Positions 9,771-21,676 of a stretch of 64,000 nucleotides of DNA are shown here, one piece after another. The notes under the pieces are model-generated. The model was not told where the DNA came from and searched no databases. It saw only the letters and a list, made by a program, of their open reading frames with translations. How positions within the stretch are numbered: position 1 is the stretch's first letter; each line of letters starts with the position of its first letter. The stretch spans positions 20,367,840 through 20,431,839 of the forward strand of contig OY776123.1 of NCBI GenBank assembly GCA_963675135.1. The letters run 5' to 3'. This stretch comes from Galeopsis tetrahit. Taxonomy: Eukaryota; Streptophyta; Magnoliopsida; Lamiales; Lamiaceae. Both the position numbers and the translations under genes were made by a program.

Positions 9771-10673
9771 TGGGTATCGCTACTAACACCCCAAAACCTG
9801 TTATACACACCCCGTTATTTTAAAAATAAAAATAGATAATTGTAAAATGACTAAGTAACCCTTATACAAATTAAAGATAATTTTTTAAAAAAAAAATCTT
9901 AAAAAATGTAATTAAAATTTGAAAAGTATTTTAAAAGATTAATAAAATCTTAAAAAATAATTAGTTTAAATAAATCAAATATTTTTTTAAAAATAATCTG
10001 AAAAAATTAAATATTTTTTAAAAAGAAAAAAATAAATTGTTCAAATAAAAAATTAAAAAATCAATTAAAAATAAATAAATTCGTAAATTTTTTAATAAAT
10101 TGTAAAAAATTTAAAATCACCTAAATCTTAAGAATTAATTAAATTAATTATAAATATTAAAAATATAATTGATTTAATTATTTTTTAAAATTTAGTTGAA
10201 ATTTTTAAATTTTATTTAGCTTTATTTTATTTTAAAGATTTTATTTTTTTAATTTAATATTGAGTTTTTTTTCTTTATTATTTTATTTAAATTTTTTTCA
10301 AAAATAATCGTTAATCCTTAATTTTTTATTTTATTTTATTTTCCAGATTTTTTTATTATTTTTTTCATTTTTTTATTTTTTAATTCATTGTTCCATTTTT
10401 AATAGATTTTTAAAATTTCGCTGATTTTTTTTAAATAATTTCAACGTTTACAAGTAATTTTATTGTATTGTTGTTTTTTTTTTTTGTTAATTAAATTTTA
10501 AATTTTATAAGTTTTTAAAGATTTATTTAATTTTTATTAGTTATGAGAGTAAAAGGGTAAATAAGAAATAATTGGGGTGTGTATAGTAATAAAAATTGAA
10601 TTTTAAATTTTAATGGAGTGTGTTTAACATTTGGGGTGTGTATAACATTTTATGGGGTGTTATTAGCCCACCC
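9771..10673. mobile_element. 903-bp AT-rich foldback element upstream of the tubby-like gene
   Basis: The left end (gctactaacacccc, then gttatacacacccc) is repeated inverted at the right end (ggggtgtgtataac, then ggggtgttattagc). An 8-base ttaaaaaa sits on both sides (9763-9770 and 10674-10681). The left half of the interior is A-rich and the right half T-rich, with inverted matches such as the stretch near 9845-9860 and 10550-10565, so the whole may fold into one long hairpin. No transposase. hAT or Mutator-type origin cannot be decided because the flanking duplication lies in an A-run. Confidence 0.75.
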
Positions 10674-11587
10674 TTAAAAAAATTAAGCAGCCCATATAAA
10701 GAATCATGAAATTTCTCGAGATATGCATAGTTTGCTAATCGAGGCTATATTTGTTTCTAATTCAATTTCCCAAATCAAATCGATCTATAACAACCACCCT
10801 TAATTATTGCAGCCACTCACACAACTCACACGCAGAGAGAGAGAGAGAGAGAGAGAGAGGCGTGCGAACTTTGCAGGCAGAGGAGCGTCTTTTCTTGTCA
10901 AAACCTTCATCAACAACGGAGATCGAGATCGGTGTTGGCTCGCCGGCGGCGGCGACGGTGAATATTCCGGCTATATAAGGAAAATGCGGGGATTCTTCTA
11001 GAAGATCTAGGGTCTACTTTGCCCATGGGCTTCTGATCTGATTCTGGACTTGCTCGATCCCTCTATTTTAAAGGTTTTCTACTATAGGCCTTTTGCTTTT
11101 CTCAAGTTTGGTGTGAATGCGATGAACTATTATTGTTAATTTAGGTAATTTTCATTTAGTTATTGCAAGTATTGTGATGTTTGTGCTAGGGATTCGGTTG
11201 TATGATATGAGGTTTCCGAATTTGGTACTGTTTCTCAAGGAGCACACACTTCTAATTACTCAAGAAATTGTTATTTTTGTTGTTCTTAGGTTGTTTTTTC
11301 CCCACTTTGTTATATGAAATCTTGCACTAATCTACACCATGGATTGGACAAGATTTATTTTTCTTGGTTGGTGTATCTAACTATGCATCTTAATATACTG
11401 TTTCTCCACCATTTTCTTTACAAAACAGTTGTGTTTGATGTGATTTGTTGGATCTGTTAACCAAATCAAGAGTAAAGGGAGGAACTCAATAGATTTCAAT
11501 TTCATCTTATCTCAGTTTTTGCAGTCTGGTTTTTTTTTTTTTTACATAAATTTGGTTTGATTACAGTTTGCTGGAGTGATTCCTTGA
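10674..11587 (+). promoter_or_regulatory. Promoter and leader of the tubby-like gene
   Basis: A TATA-like tataaa lies at 10695-10700 and a second, ctatataagg, at about 10971-10980; either could set the start. A (GA) tract at 10834-10859 is typical of plant leaders. An upstream open frame from 10751 to 10978 would encode 75 residues if transcription starts at the first TATA. A leader intron is likely, with an acceptor ttacag at about 11560-11566 and a possible donor at about 11071 (aaag/gttttc). The 29 bases at 10994-11022 recur inverted at 168-196. Confidence 0.5.
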
Positions 11588-14184
11588 ATGTCGTTCAAAA
11601 GCATTGTACGGGAACTAAAGGAGCTGAAAGATGGAATCGGGAGCTTGTCCAGACGGGGTTCTGAGCGTAAACACTGGCGAAGTCGAACCAGATCGTTTGT
11701 TGCCCCTGATGTAGCTCCTCATACACCAATCGAGCAAGGGGAATGGGCAAATTTACCCCCGGAGCTGCTTTTGGACATTGTTCGTAGAGTTGAAGAGAGT
11801 GAGACAGCTTGGCCTGCAAGGACGGTTGTTGTCTTTTGTGCATCGGTTTGTAGATCATGGAGGGATATCACTAAGGAAATTGTCAAAACTCCAGAGGAAT
11901 GTGGAAGGCTCACCTTCCCCATTTCATTAAAGCAGGTAGTTTTTAAAATTGCAAATTTTCAATTACAAAGGCTCACCTTCCCCATTTCATTAAAGCAGGT
12001 GGTTTTTAAAATTGCATAAAAATCACTATCTTTTTGCAAATTTTCAACTACAATATGTTTTTAAAATTTGCAATTCGATGTACGCCCTTTCGAATTGTTG
12101 CAACTTGTTACATCATATAACTATTTTCCAACTGACATAGCAGTCGGAAAATATTTGAAAATAATTACAAATAAATTCACTACCTCTTGTTATTGTTTCA
12201 ATTTAATTATACACTATTTTTGTTTTCAATTTCATACGCTGTTATGTCACCAGGACTTGCTGGAAAATAATTATGTGATAAAATTGCAACAATTTGTAAT
12301 TTAAAAGCATATGTTGCAAATGAAAAAACGTAAAAATGTCATGATTTATTTTGCAATTAACCTTTTCGGAAATGATTATAGCCTCACACAGCCTTTCTTT
12401 TTAATTTTTCTAAATTGTAGCCGGGTCCACGTGATGCACCAATACAATGCTTTATCAAGAGGGATAGGGCGACTTCAACACACCGCCTATATTTTGGTCT
12501 GACCCCATGTAAGTCATGTAATTTGATTAGCAATTATCACTTCTTATCATTCGTAATGTGTAATGGTGGTCCAAAAGAATTGCCTGATTTGTCACTCGAT
12601 TTATGATATCACTTCAGAACTCGACTGCTCAGTTGATTCAATCAGCCACTGTCATTTTCTGGTGCTGTCCTAGGATACTTTATTTGTCTGAATTTTATCT
12701 CTGGTGCTGCTGTTTTATGACTTATACAATGCCATCAACTCTATATCTCCTTTGTAGGAATAAATTCAACAAATCTTGATTTAGATAAGATTTTAACCCC
12801 ATTGGGGTATCCCTCAAATAATAGGGCTCTGGTATTACATTTTCTTCTAAAAAAACTAACAACTATGATTGCTTGGCACCAAGTGAAATTGATCATATTA
12901 GGCAATATGAGCCTTAATTGTCAGTTGTCACAAATGCTTCACATTCTTGTTAAATTGAAGCCGGAAGTAACTTGCTTTTAGAGCACATCAATGTGTAGTT
13001 TCCTATAAAGATCTCCAGTTAATAAATCTTATTATAAAAAAGCCTCTGTTCGAATGCTCGCAAACTCTTCATTGCCCCCTTTCCATTGCATGATCTCATA
13101 AAAGGAAAACTTGTCAATTGAAAATAGAAAGAAGAAACATTTTGAGGGCAAATTTATCTTTCGGCCTTTGGTGACTGGATGGATGATAACATATTATAAG
13201 TACTTATGATTGATATACATGTCGAAAGGGTGCCATGACACTCATTTGCGTCTAATACGGGTCAATTGTAGATAATATGAAAGAAATATTGGCACCCTCT
13301 CTATTATATTTCTAACTTTTAAAAATCTAATGGCAGCTGAGGACGAGAATGATAAATTATTGTTGGCTGCGAAAAAGATAAGAAGGGCCACAAGCACAGA
13401 CTTTGTAATTTCTTTTGTTGCTGATGACTTTTCTCGAGCCAGCAACACATATGTTGGAAAACTTAGGCAAACCCTCCTCTCATAATATTTTTCTGAATAC
13501 CTTAATTTCGTATTTTCTATGTTTAACTTGATAGCTTTGTTCAGGTCTAATTTTCTTGGAACCAAGTTCACCATATACGATAGCCAGCCTCCAAACGACG
13601 CAGCTGTTCAACATGTCAGTCGCCAGAGTCGAAGATTTAACCCCAAACAAGTATCTCCAAAGTTACCAGCTTATAACTACAACATAGCCACCGTTTCTTA
13701 CGAACTCAATGTTCTCCGCACAAGAGGACCTCGGAGAATGCATTGTGTGATGAACTCGATTCCCATCTCCTCCATTCAGGAGGGGGGCACCGCCCCCACC
13801 CCCACATCATTTCCAATATGTATGGATGAAAAGTCAGGCTCCAAAGACACAGGGCCCGTCATATCCTTCAGCTCACCGAACCTCTCTACTGAAACCCCAC
13901 TTGTTCTTAAAAACAAGGCCCCGAGATGGCACGAACAATTGCAATGCTGGTGTTTAAACTTCAAGGGGCGTGTCACTGTAGCTTCTGTTAAGAACTTCCA
14001 GCTTGTTGCTTCTGTTGATCCTTCAGCGACTAATATTCCAGCTTCAGAACAAGAGAAGGTGATTTTGCAGTTTGGAAAGATTGGAAAAGATATGTTTACA
14101 ATGGATTATCGATACCCACTATCTGCGTTTCAAGCTTTTGCGATTTGCTTAAGCAGCTTTGACACTAAACCAGCATGTGAATGA
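11588..14184 (+). CDS. Tubby-like F-box protein (TLP), four coding exons
   Basis: Exons 11588-11935, 12421-12508, 13337-13466 and 13545-14184 join in frame to 401 residues, the usual TLP length. Start MSFKSIVRELKELKDG matches the family N-terminus. Residues about 50-105 are the F-box (LPPELLLDIVRRVEESETAWPAR..., CRSWRDI). From about residue 110 the tubby domain begins (LTFPISLKQ, then PGPRDAPIQCFIKR, DKLLLAAKKIRRATSTDF, KLRSNFLGTKFTIYD) and ends with the signature FAICLSSFDTKPACE. Family knowledge: the tubby domain tethers the protein to plasma-membrane phosphoinositides and the F-box joins SKP1-cullin E3 ligases; members act in stress, ABA and cell-wall pathways. Closest by eye is the AtTLP2/6/7-type group. 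Oddities: exon 1 end is duplicated (see repeat) and intron 3 is GC-AG. No stop or frameshift seen. Confidence 0.93.
11905..12015 (+). repeat. 63-bp tandem duplication carrying the exon-1 splice donor
   Basis: The block starting aaggctcaccttccccattt at 11905 recurs at 11968. It includes the last codons of exon 1 (GRLTFPISLKQ) and the donor: gcag/gtagtt in the first copy and gcag/gtggtt in the second. The spacing of 63 bp is 21 codons, so use of the second donor (after 11998) keeps the frame and adds 21 residues. Confidence 0.9.
13467..13544 (+). other. GC-AG intron 3 of the tubby-like gene
   Basis: The exon must end ...GGAAAACTTAG and the next begin GTCTAATTTTC to give the conserved GKLRSNFLGTK. 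The intervening 78 bp starts with GC (ag/gcaaac) and ends with ttcag. GC-AG introns are a known minority class spliced by the major spliceosome. Confidence 0.85.
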
Positions 14185-16324
14185 AGTGGGGTGTGGGTTA
14201 TCCAAATCGGATTGATCATTCAAGTTATAAATTATGTGTGTATCATGAATTTGGGATATGCTGTAGTTGAGAATTGTATGTAGAGGTTGAGGATGTAGTT
14301 TAAGTGTCTTTCTGATGGGAAGATATATGGGTCCTCTTAAGTGCCATATTTTAGTCTACTCTTGAATAACATTCATTCTGAATATGCCTCATGACCCCCT
14401 CTCTCCTCGTAAAGTATCACTAATACTATTGCTTGTAAGAATTAATATTATTGCTCAAGAGAATTAATGATATTGTTCAAGGTGTACGGTGCACAAGATG
14501 TACATAACACCCGATCGTACATTCATGTGCATTTTCATTTTATCTTCTTATCTGTTTCTTGGTGCAATAACAAATTGGAAAGCAAATAATTAAAAGTAGC
14601 ATTATGATTATGGGTATGTGAAAAGCTAAATTATTTGAAATGAGAATATTAAAGGTTACAACAAAAGTAAGCAGAAGCAGCTGAGAGAGGTGGGTGGGGT
14701 GGGGAAGGAGTAGTGCCCACTCAAAAAATAGCCAATAATTCGTTAGAAGTTACATTTATCTAATATTCTTCCAATAGCATATATATTGTCACCTAACCTC
14801 ACAAATTTAAAAGTAGCATTTTTTTATTATTTAATTTATGTACGTGAGATGGTATAAGTGCAGAGAACTTACTAAAAACCAGCACAACTTATTCACAAAA
14901 TTCTCCCTCACACTGTCACACACACTTATCACCAAAAGCTAACCAAAAAAAAGAAGAAAAAAAGGTATATCATTTAATTTATTAATAATAATAATGAAAA
15001 GAGAGCATGTTATGAAAGCAGTTTTTGTGATTTGATTTTTAGTGCGTAGGGAACCATCAATTCCACCTTTTTGAATTACCAACAAGTATATTACTTATGC
15101 TTTTTTTTTTTTTAAATCTTACAATTTTTAATTTTATTATAGAAATGAATTGAAATATACAATACAAATTGCATATTGATAAAAACAAAATTAAGTAAGA
15201 ATTATAGTTAGAAATTATAAATGCTCCCAATATATTAAGTAAAAAAAAAAAGTATAATATATACAAAAAACCCCATGTGGAACAATACGGGGAATAGTGA
15301 AATTGTTTTAAGGAAAGTGTCTTGTGAGATAGAAAAAATAATTTTCTTCTAAATGGTAAAAATGCAACACTTATTAAATAGTGCCCCTGGGTCAAATTTC
15401 ATTATTCTCTTGTTCAATTTTATTATTATTTTCATTCTATTTTAAAAATAATATTATTACAACCTTTAAATTATCATTAACTTTATTTATAAGTAGACCC
15501 CACAACACTTCATCATACTCTCTCAACATATCTATTTTATATAAATTAATCAACATTTATTAAAATTCGTTTCGAAGAAATTAAAATAATAAAAATTTAA
15601 ATGAAAGAAGTATAGATTTACATAGAAAAAACATAAGTGTCATTTTACACCTTTAAAATAACTTAAAAGGTAATACTATAATTATTTCATTGGCATGTAA
15701 TATATTTTATGAGATGATCTCACATAACTTTTTTATAATTTAATTTAAATTGATCTCTGGACTCATTTAACATAATTATTCCATTGATAAAAAATTGTTT
15801 GAAATCAAATTGTGAAAAGGGGTTATTGGAACGGTCAAACCATATCTCATTTGTTTAAGGGACTGCCTTTTTTGGATTGGGTTGGGATTCCTCACTCCAA
15901 TTCATGTTTCGTCCTTTTTTGTTTTGTTTTCTCAACTTTTTCTTTCGAATTGTTACTTGTGGTGGAAGTGTGATGCAGCTGCACATGGAGATGTTATTAT
16001 TTAAAATTTGAACTCGACTCAAGTTCTTGTCGAGTTGAGCGGCTCAACTCAATTACATTAATTAACGAAAATGTGAGATTGATCTGTAAACAAGTCTAAT
16101 GAACTTATTGAATCGAGCTTAATAAAAATTATAAGATTTTTTTTATAAATATTGAATCTAACGAGTCGAACTCGAACGACTCATTAGTAAAATTGAGTAT
16201 TTAACGAGTTGAACTGAGTCGAACTCTCTAGATACTCGTTCTTTTAACAGCTCTACGCACAGGGCTCCTGGATTATTTTTAATATTACATATAATATATG
16301 TGCATATTCCATTATACATATATA
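14185..16324. other. 3' region of the tubby-like gene and AT-rich intergenic DNA
   Basis: The 3' UTR should occupy the first 200-300 bp; no sharp polyadenylation signal stands out. Beyond it I see only AT-rich DNA, with T and A runs at about 15100 and 15240 and a degenerate MITE-like stretch at about 15395-15613 lacking clean ends. No gene seen. Confidence 0.4.
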
Positions 16325-16598
16325 CTCCCTCCGTCCCACTATAAGTTTCACATTTTCCTTTTATTGATGTCCCACAATAAGTTTTTCATATCATTTTTTT
16401 CCTTTTTTTTGCCTATTATTTTCTCTTTTTTAATTACATCACTTATACTTTATCTATTATTTTATCATACTTTATCTCATACTCATATATTATTTTCTCT
16501 CTCACCATCACATCACTTATACTACATCTATTATTTAATCATATATTTTAATCAAAACAACCAAAAGAAAGAAAAAACTTATATCGGGACGGAGGGAG
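16325..16598. mobile_element. Stowaway MITE
   Basis: Ends ctccctccgtcccac and cgggacggagggag, flanked by TA at 16323-16324 and 16599-16600. 274 bp, noncoding. Confidence 0.93.
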
Positions 16599-16600
16599 TA

Positions 16601-17639
16601 TTATATAGTCATATTTGTATGCACTCAATTGCATGATACAATTGAACCTTAATTTAATTTAATGTATCAAATTTTTTTATTGAACAATTGAGATTATATT
16701 CAATTTACTTAAAATACAATTATATACAAAAACTTGTCACATTATTAATATATTAAATAATATTAATTTTGGAATAATAAAAATAATATGATTATTACAT
16801 AATCATTCAATCATCACTTCATACATAATTTATTATTCACATAATTTTTCTAGGATACATTTTATTTATGAATATATATATATATATATTTACCCAAACA
16901 AAAACACTTAATTTTATTTTAAAAATGAAAAACAGAAAATAAGGATCATCTTCTTGATAGGAGTGTATCAATGAATTACTTCAGCACCTTTCATCTTTAT
17001 ACCCCCATTATCTCATATCTCATATGTAATCAATGAAACTTTGTTTGACCGAAAATTTCAATAATAACTTAAATTTAGAAATATGTAATATCTTAAAATA
17101 TTTCAACATTTGATTAGTGCAGAAAGAGACTCAGGAGTGTTTCGAAATAATTACTTATGATTTTGGAAAATTGATTTATATAGAGAAAAAAAAATTTGAT
17201 TTCACACCTCTATACAAATTCAAATTTTTAGATGAGATGAATTTTTTTAATGGTATTAAAATTTAGCCTTGCCCACATCTTAATTTCAAATTCAGTTGAA
17301 AACAACTCTATTCTTATTAAATAGTTCACTTGATAAACCTACTCTGTAGATGATCCGGACCACGAGTGAGGAAAATCGATAGAGAAATCAATATAAATGA
17401 ATTGATTTCGCTAGGTCCCTTAAACTAGTGATTATGTAGAAAGTCTAGCGGAGAGAGGTGAATAGACATTCTTTCGATTTTAAAAACATTTCTAGCGATC
17501 AGATAGGGTGACATACTTGGTGAAATATCAAGTCGAGTACAAATAGGATCATGAGAGTGTGAGTGAATGCACAACATAGATAGATAGTCAACCTACCGAC
17601 TGCTTATTAGCTGACCAGTTTGATGACTCTGTTAGTGCG
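16601..17639. other. Intergenic AT-rich DNA, nothing recognised
   Basis: No coding frame, terminal repeat or RNA-like structure that I can support, apart from the short (TA) run listed separately. Confidence 0.35.
16868..16889. repeat. (TA)n microsatellite
   Basis: A run of about ten TA dinucleotides in AT-rich intergenic DNA. Confidence 0.85.
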
Positions 17640-18654
17640 AAATAGTGTGGACCCCTAAATGTTTAGACTCGTAAAATTATGAAAACTCTTTGAAATAATG
17701 CAATGGACAGATAATGCTATTACCTGATTAAGATATCACCTGATTAGGATACTCATGTGATTTTGACACTTAAAGATAAATTTTTATGCTTAAATTGATG
17801 ATAACAATATATCAAGTAAAATGCTCAAGATAAGCAATAAAATAATAAATGACACACAAAATTTATAGTGGTTCGACCTCCAGACTTACATCAACTTTCA
17901 CAGTCCAATTGTGAAGTTAATTCCTTAACTATAAGAACTTGTAATTTAACGTCCAAAAAATAAGACGTGAACTTGATACACTCTGCGTGCAGTTGACTCT
18001 ACTTATTATTGTAAGAACACGTACTTTTACAATCTGTTGATTACAACAAACTACGAGCTTTTAGGGTTTAAGATAGAAGAGTTTTGTTTGAAATAGGGGT
18101 GCCAGCGGGTGAATCAAAACAACAAGTTTGATCACTATTTCTAATCTAAAGATATGGAAATCTTGAACTGGCTTAGGATCGAAAACTTTAGAACTTTGGA
18201 TATGAAGAACGAAAAGAGTTCTTAAGAATTCTTGAATCTTCAGATGGCTTTGAAAGCTTGAGTATGCACATCTGATAAGAATTCTTGCTTGAAGTTTTCG
18301 ATGTTGGACTCTTTTCTTCTGTTTGAGAATGAATTCTTGTATTTATAGAAAGAGTTGAGAACCAGTAGTTGGAAAACTAGCCATTAAATCAAATACTCCA
18401 TTTATATGAAGCAAATCTTTATGACTTGATCGACCATGGTGATTAGATTGTTATTTCAAGCTTTTCATTAATTGTGCATTTAATGTTCTTGTACTTGCAT
18501 CGCACATGTTATGACATTTTGCAATGGTTGTCAACTTAAAAGTTGTGTTGATATCTTCTAATTGGTACACGTCAGCGAAGTTGTGCAGAACTTCTCAATG
18601 GATCTTTAGATGAGACAAGAAAATTGATCAGACAAACTTAAACATTCTCTTTGT

Positions 18655-18950
18655 TGAAAGAATCCTGTCTCATCTAAAAGTTCGAACTTGTAGAGAGGTT
18701 GAGAATTAATTCTTGTATATTAATTCCTAACACCCCCCTCACTCGTGGGCCGAATTAACACCTCTTACCCTTTTTGGGGAGGAGGCCCATCGAGTGGACA
18801 ATTTAAATGGGTGGAGTGTTTTCAACAGAAATCGAACCCAGGTCGGTTTTGCCCGGTTTTGCTCTGATACCATGAAAGAATTCCGTCTCATCTAAAAGTT
18901 CGAACTTGTAGAGAGGTGGAGAATTAATTCTTGTATATTAATTCATGACA
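18655..18950 (-). mobile_element. TRIM (miniature LTR retrotransposon), 296 bp
   Basis: Two direct repeats of 78-79 bp (18873-18950 and 18655-18733) start TG and end CA in the minus direction. Directly inside the minus-strand 5' LTR is a primer-binding site TGGTATCAGAGC (18872-18861), matching the initiator tRNA-Met 3' end. A polypurine tract (GTGAGGGGGG) abuts the other LTR. The 5-bp duplication tttgt flanks the element at 18650-18654 and 18951-18955. There is no coding capacity, so it must be mobilised by another element's proteins. Confidence 0.93.
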
Positions 18951-18998
18951 TTTGTCTTCTTGAAGTGTCTTTTCCATTGGAATGATTAGTTGAAACAC

Positions 18999-19230
18999 TT
19001 GTGTCTGGATGAAGGGATTTAGGTATGAATTTTAAATTCATAATCTAAATTCACTCCACTTATTTGGATTGAAAAGTAAATGAATTGATTTCAAATACTT
19101 AGCATCTTTTTTTAGTTAAAATTGAGAGGATTTGAAATTCTCACTCAAATCATGTCATTTGAAATCCATCTATTTTAAATCTTTTCATTTGAAATACCTA
19201 CTCAAATCAATTCCCCTCATCCAAACACAA
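18999..19230. mobile_element. Short TIR element (MITE), superfamily uncertain
   Basis: The left end ttgtgtctggatgaaggg is the imperfect inverse of the right end cccctcatccaaacacaa. The interior has inverted repeats of gatttgaaat-like motifs. About 232 bp, noncoding. I could not settle a flanking duplication. Confidence 0.6.
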
Positions 19231-20674
19231 CCTTAAGGTTAAGAAAAGTTGAGTTGCATAACTTGAGTGCATATCATCTGACATTGATCTATCGACTGAT
19301 TGCATGATGTAGTATTAGCTGACTAAGGTATACAAGGGTCTTGCCATCTGGTTTCACTTGTGAACTTCATCTTTAAGATCTTCAATCTTATACTCACCTC
19401 TTCTTGAGCAAACGGACAATGACTTATAATGGTGTCAGCTGATACACATTCAACTGATCCCATAAAATTAACACTAATAACTAAGTTGTTATATACAATT
19501 ATTAGCGTATAAACCTATCAAATTAAAAATTACATAGACTAACGGATTACATGGTTTTGACCATCAAAACTAAAAACAATTTTAACTTATCATAAATTCC
19601 CAACAAATATATTTCAATTGTTCTTAGGATATAAACTTAATAATTCATATCCTAACAATTGCACATCTCTCCAATTTAGTTTATGTAAAATAATGTATTT
19701 TCAGTGTGCAACAGTGGGTTCTATTAATCAAATTACATTTTTTTTTATTACAAAACTGAAAATCAAACCGCTGAAACCAAGTACTTCGATCGATTTGGTC
19801 AGTTCTAACCAAATCAAATTAATCATCATATTTTTTTTAATTCACGCATAAGAATTCAAGAAAACATGTAGTAGTACACAAACAAAAATGTAAAATCTTA
19901 AACGTTAAAACAATCCCAAGAATTCTCAATTCTGATTGAAAGTGATTATGAGTTGGGCTTGGGATATAGAAAATAGGATTATAGGAAATTAGGAAAACAA
20001 TAGTTTTTTTATATATATAAATTCTAAATAAATACGGAGTCGGAGTAGTATTTTTTTATTTATATAGTATTAAATTGTTTTGATTCGGTTTATTCAAATT
20101 TTATTAGAGAAAACTGTAAACCAAACCAAAATATATATATATATCAAAACCACAAGTTGAATCATATTGAAAAAAACCAAATTAAATTTTATATTTCAAT
20201 TTGGATTGATTTTTTTTATTCAAATCGTACTTTGCACACCCCCTTAGACGAGAGCTACTTGAAGATCGAAGCAAATGAAAAAAAGAATTCTCCTCATTCC
20301 TTTTTGTTTTTTTATAAGACAAATTCTTTTATGTACGTAATTGAGTGTATAGATACACTTGATTATTAATGTTTAATTTATTCAATTTAATTTTTTATTC
20401 AACATTTAACTCAATTTATTGAAGTCAAATTTCAATTGTATAGTGAACAATTGTACCCAATATCACTCTTTTTATAATAACATTATTCTAATTTTATATA
20501 AGAAATACATATAAATATAAAATACATTAATCTATATAAACTAAACTAGGTAAAATGCGTTTTTTCTTAAGACAGCTAGTGGTAGAAAGAACTGGATCTG
20601 GTCTTTCGGTCGGTGTTAGTGATGCTGTGGAACGTAGGGCGACTGGAGAAATCTACAATACGCTATATTAACTT
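19231..20674. other. AT-rich intergenic DNA
   Basis: The first 270 bp continue the LTR-like debris. The rest contains poly-T and TA runs (about 20010 and 20130) and no supported gene. Confidence 0.35.
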
Positions 20675-21410
20675 CGGTGGCGGACCCAGTATTATGAATC
20701 TGGGGATACAATAAATGTGTAAATAAAAAAAATAGGGTTGGTCTGCTATGCACCCTACCCTAGTCCATGTTGCACTTTTCAGTTTTACTGACTTACACTT
20801 TTTGGTAAATAGTGTTGCACTTTTCAATTATTAAACTGTATAATAATATTTTTAGTAATAATTGAAAAGTGCAACACCATTTACCAAAAGTGTAAGTCAG
20901 TAAAAGTGAAAAGTGCAACATGGACTAGGGTGCATAACATGCACTCGAGTGCATACTAGACTTTACCAAAAAGATATTTACGAATTGAATAAGTAAGATA
21001 TATACAAATAAATATGTATAAATATTTTAAAATATGTGCAAATAAATAAAAAATATATAATACGGAGTACAAATAAGATAGATGTATGAACGTTTTAAGA
21101 TATATGCAAATAAATGTGTGAGCTGTAAGTATCACGACAAAATATGAAAAATAAGGGTTTAGATGGTTTAATAACAAAATATGAAAAATAAGATATATGT
21201 ATGAACGACCATTTTTTTGCAAATGATGAATTTAAAAGGAGTATAAAATAAGCTCAAGACACTTAAATGAACTTAAAAGATAAATGTATTGAACTTTTGA
21301 TCATTTTTCACCCATTTATTATTATAAAATTATTTTTATATATAATATTTTTAAAAAATTGGGATTGGGGGTACAGTTGTACCCCATGTACCCCTCTAGG
21401 TCCGCCTCTA
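20675..21410. mobile_element. hAT-type MITE with nested foldback
   Basis: The left end cggtggcggacccag and right end ctaggtccgcctcta are imperfect inverses and match the ends of the MITE at 30480-30968. Near-identical 8-mers attaactt (20667-20674) and attaactc (21411-21418) flank it. The interior shares a stretch with the other copy (for example gatgaatttaaaa with its inverse in the other). It is enlarged by a foldback insertion at about 20741-20961. Confidence 0.8.
20741..20961. mobile_element. Foldback element, about 85-bp arms
   Basis: The arm 20747-20835 (tatgcaccctaccctagtcc...) is nearly perfectly inverted at about 20851-20936 (...ggactagggtgcata), with a loop of only some 15 bases. 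The outer bases gtctgctatgcac and gtgcatactagac are again inverse. Transcripts would form a long hairpin. Confidence 0.85.
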
Positions 21411-21676
21411 ATTAACTCTTCATTTTCATCTATCAAGTCATATATTTACTACTCCCCTGCCCCGGTTTCATAAAAGTTTGCGAGAAATTTTTTTGGGCAT
21501 ATAATTTTTAAAAAAAATGTAATGATTAAACTTTTGTTGGATAATTTTATAAATTTTTATATATAAAGTACTCCGCAGTTGATTTGAGTGTATGATAAAC
21601 TCCGAAAGTAGTGACATGCAAGATAAATATGTGTATATTGAGAAGGTGATAATTATTTCCATTTTAGGTATGCAAA
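21411..21676. other. Intergenic spacer with a Stowaway-like end fragment
   Basis: ctactcccctgccccggtttc near 21450 resembles a degenerate Stowaway terminus, but no matching end is found. Otherwise nothing recognised before the copia element. Confidence 0.35.

Larger units (their letters stand above)
17640..19500. repeat. Retroelement LTR/UTR-like debris with later insertions
   Basis: Phrases such as tttatagtggttcgacctcc near 17865-17885 and repeated agctgact, cagctgat and atctgac motifs resemble the LTR of the copia element at 26887-27488 (which has acgtggttcgatcc). No ORFs or paired LTRs are seen, so this may be a solo or broken copia LTR. It is interrupted by the TRIM at 18655-18950 and a TIR element at 18999-19230. 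Confidence 0.35.

Noticed and set aside
9820..10560. Possible AT-rich regulatory or origin-like region
   Set aside because: The inverted termini and A-rich/T-rich halves are explained by a foldback element.
13776..13976. Minus-strand open frame in tubby exon 4
   Set aside because: It is antisense to a strongly conserved exon and has no independent support.
16298..16636. 112-codon open frame on the plus strand
   Set aside because: It lies across the Stowaway MITE and is made of its low-complexity sequence.
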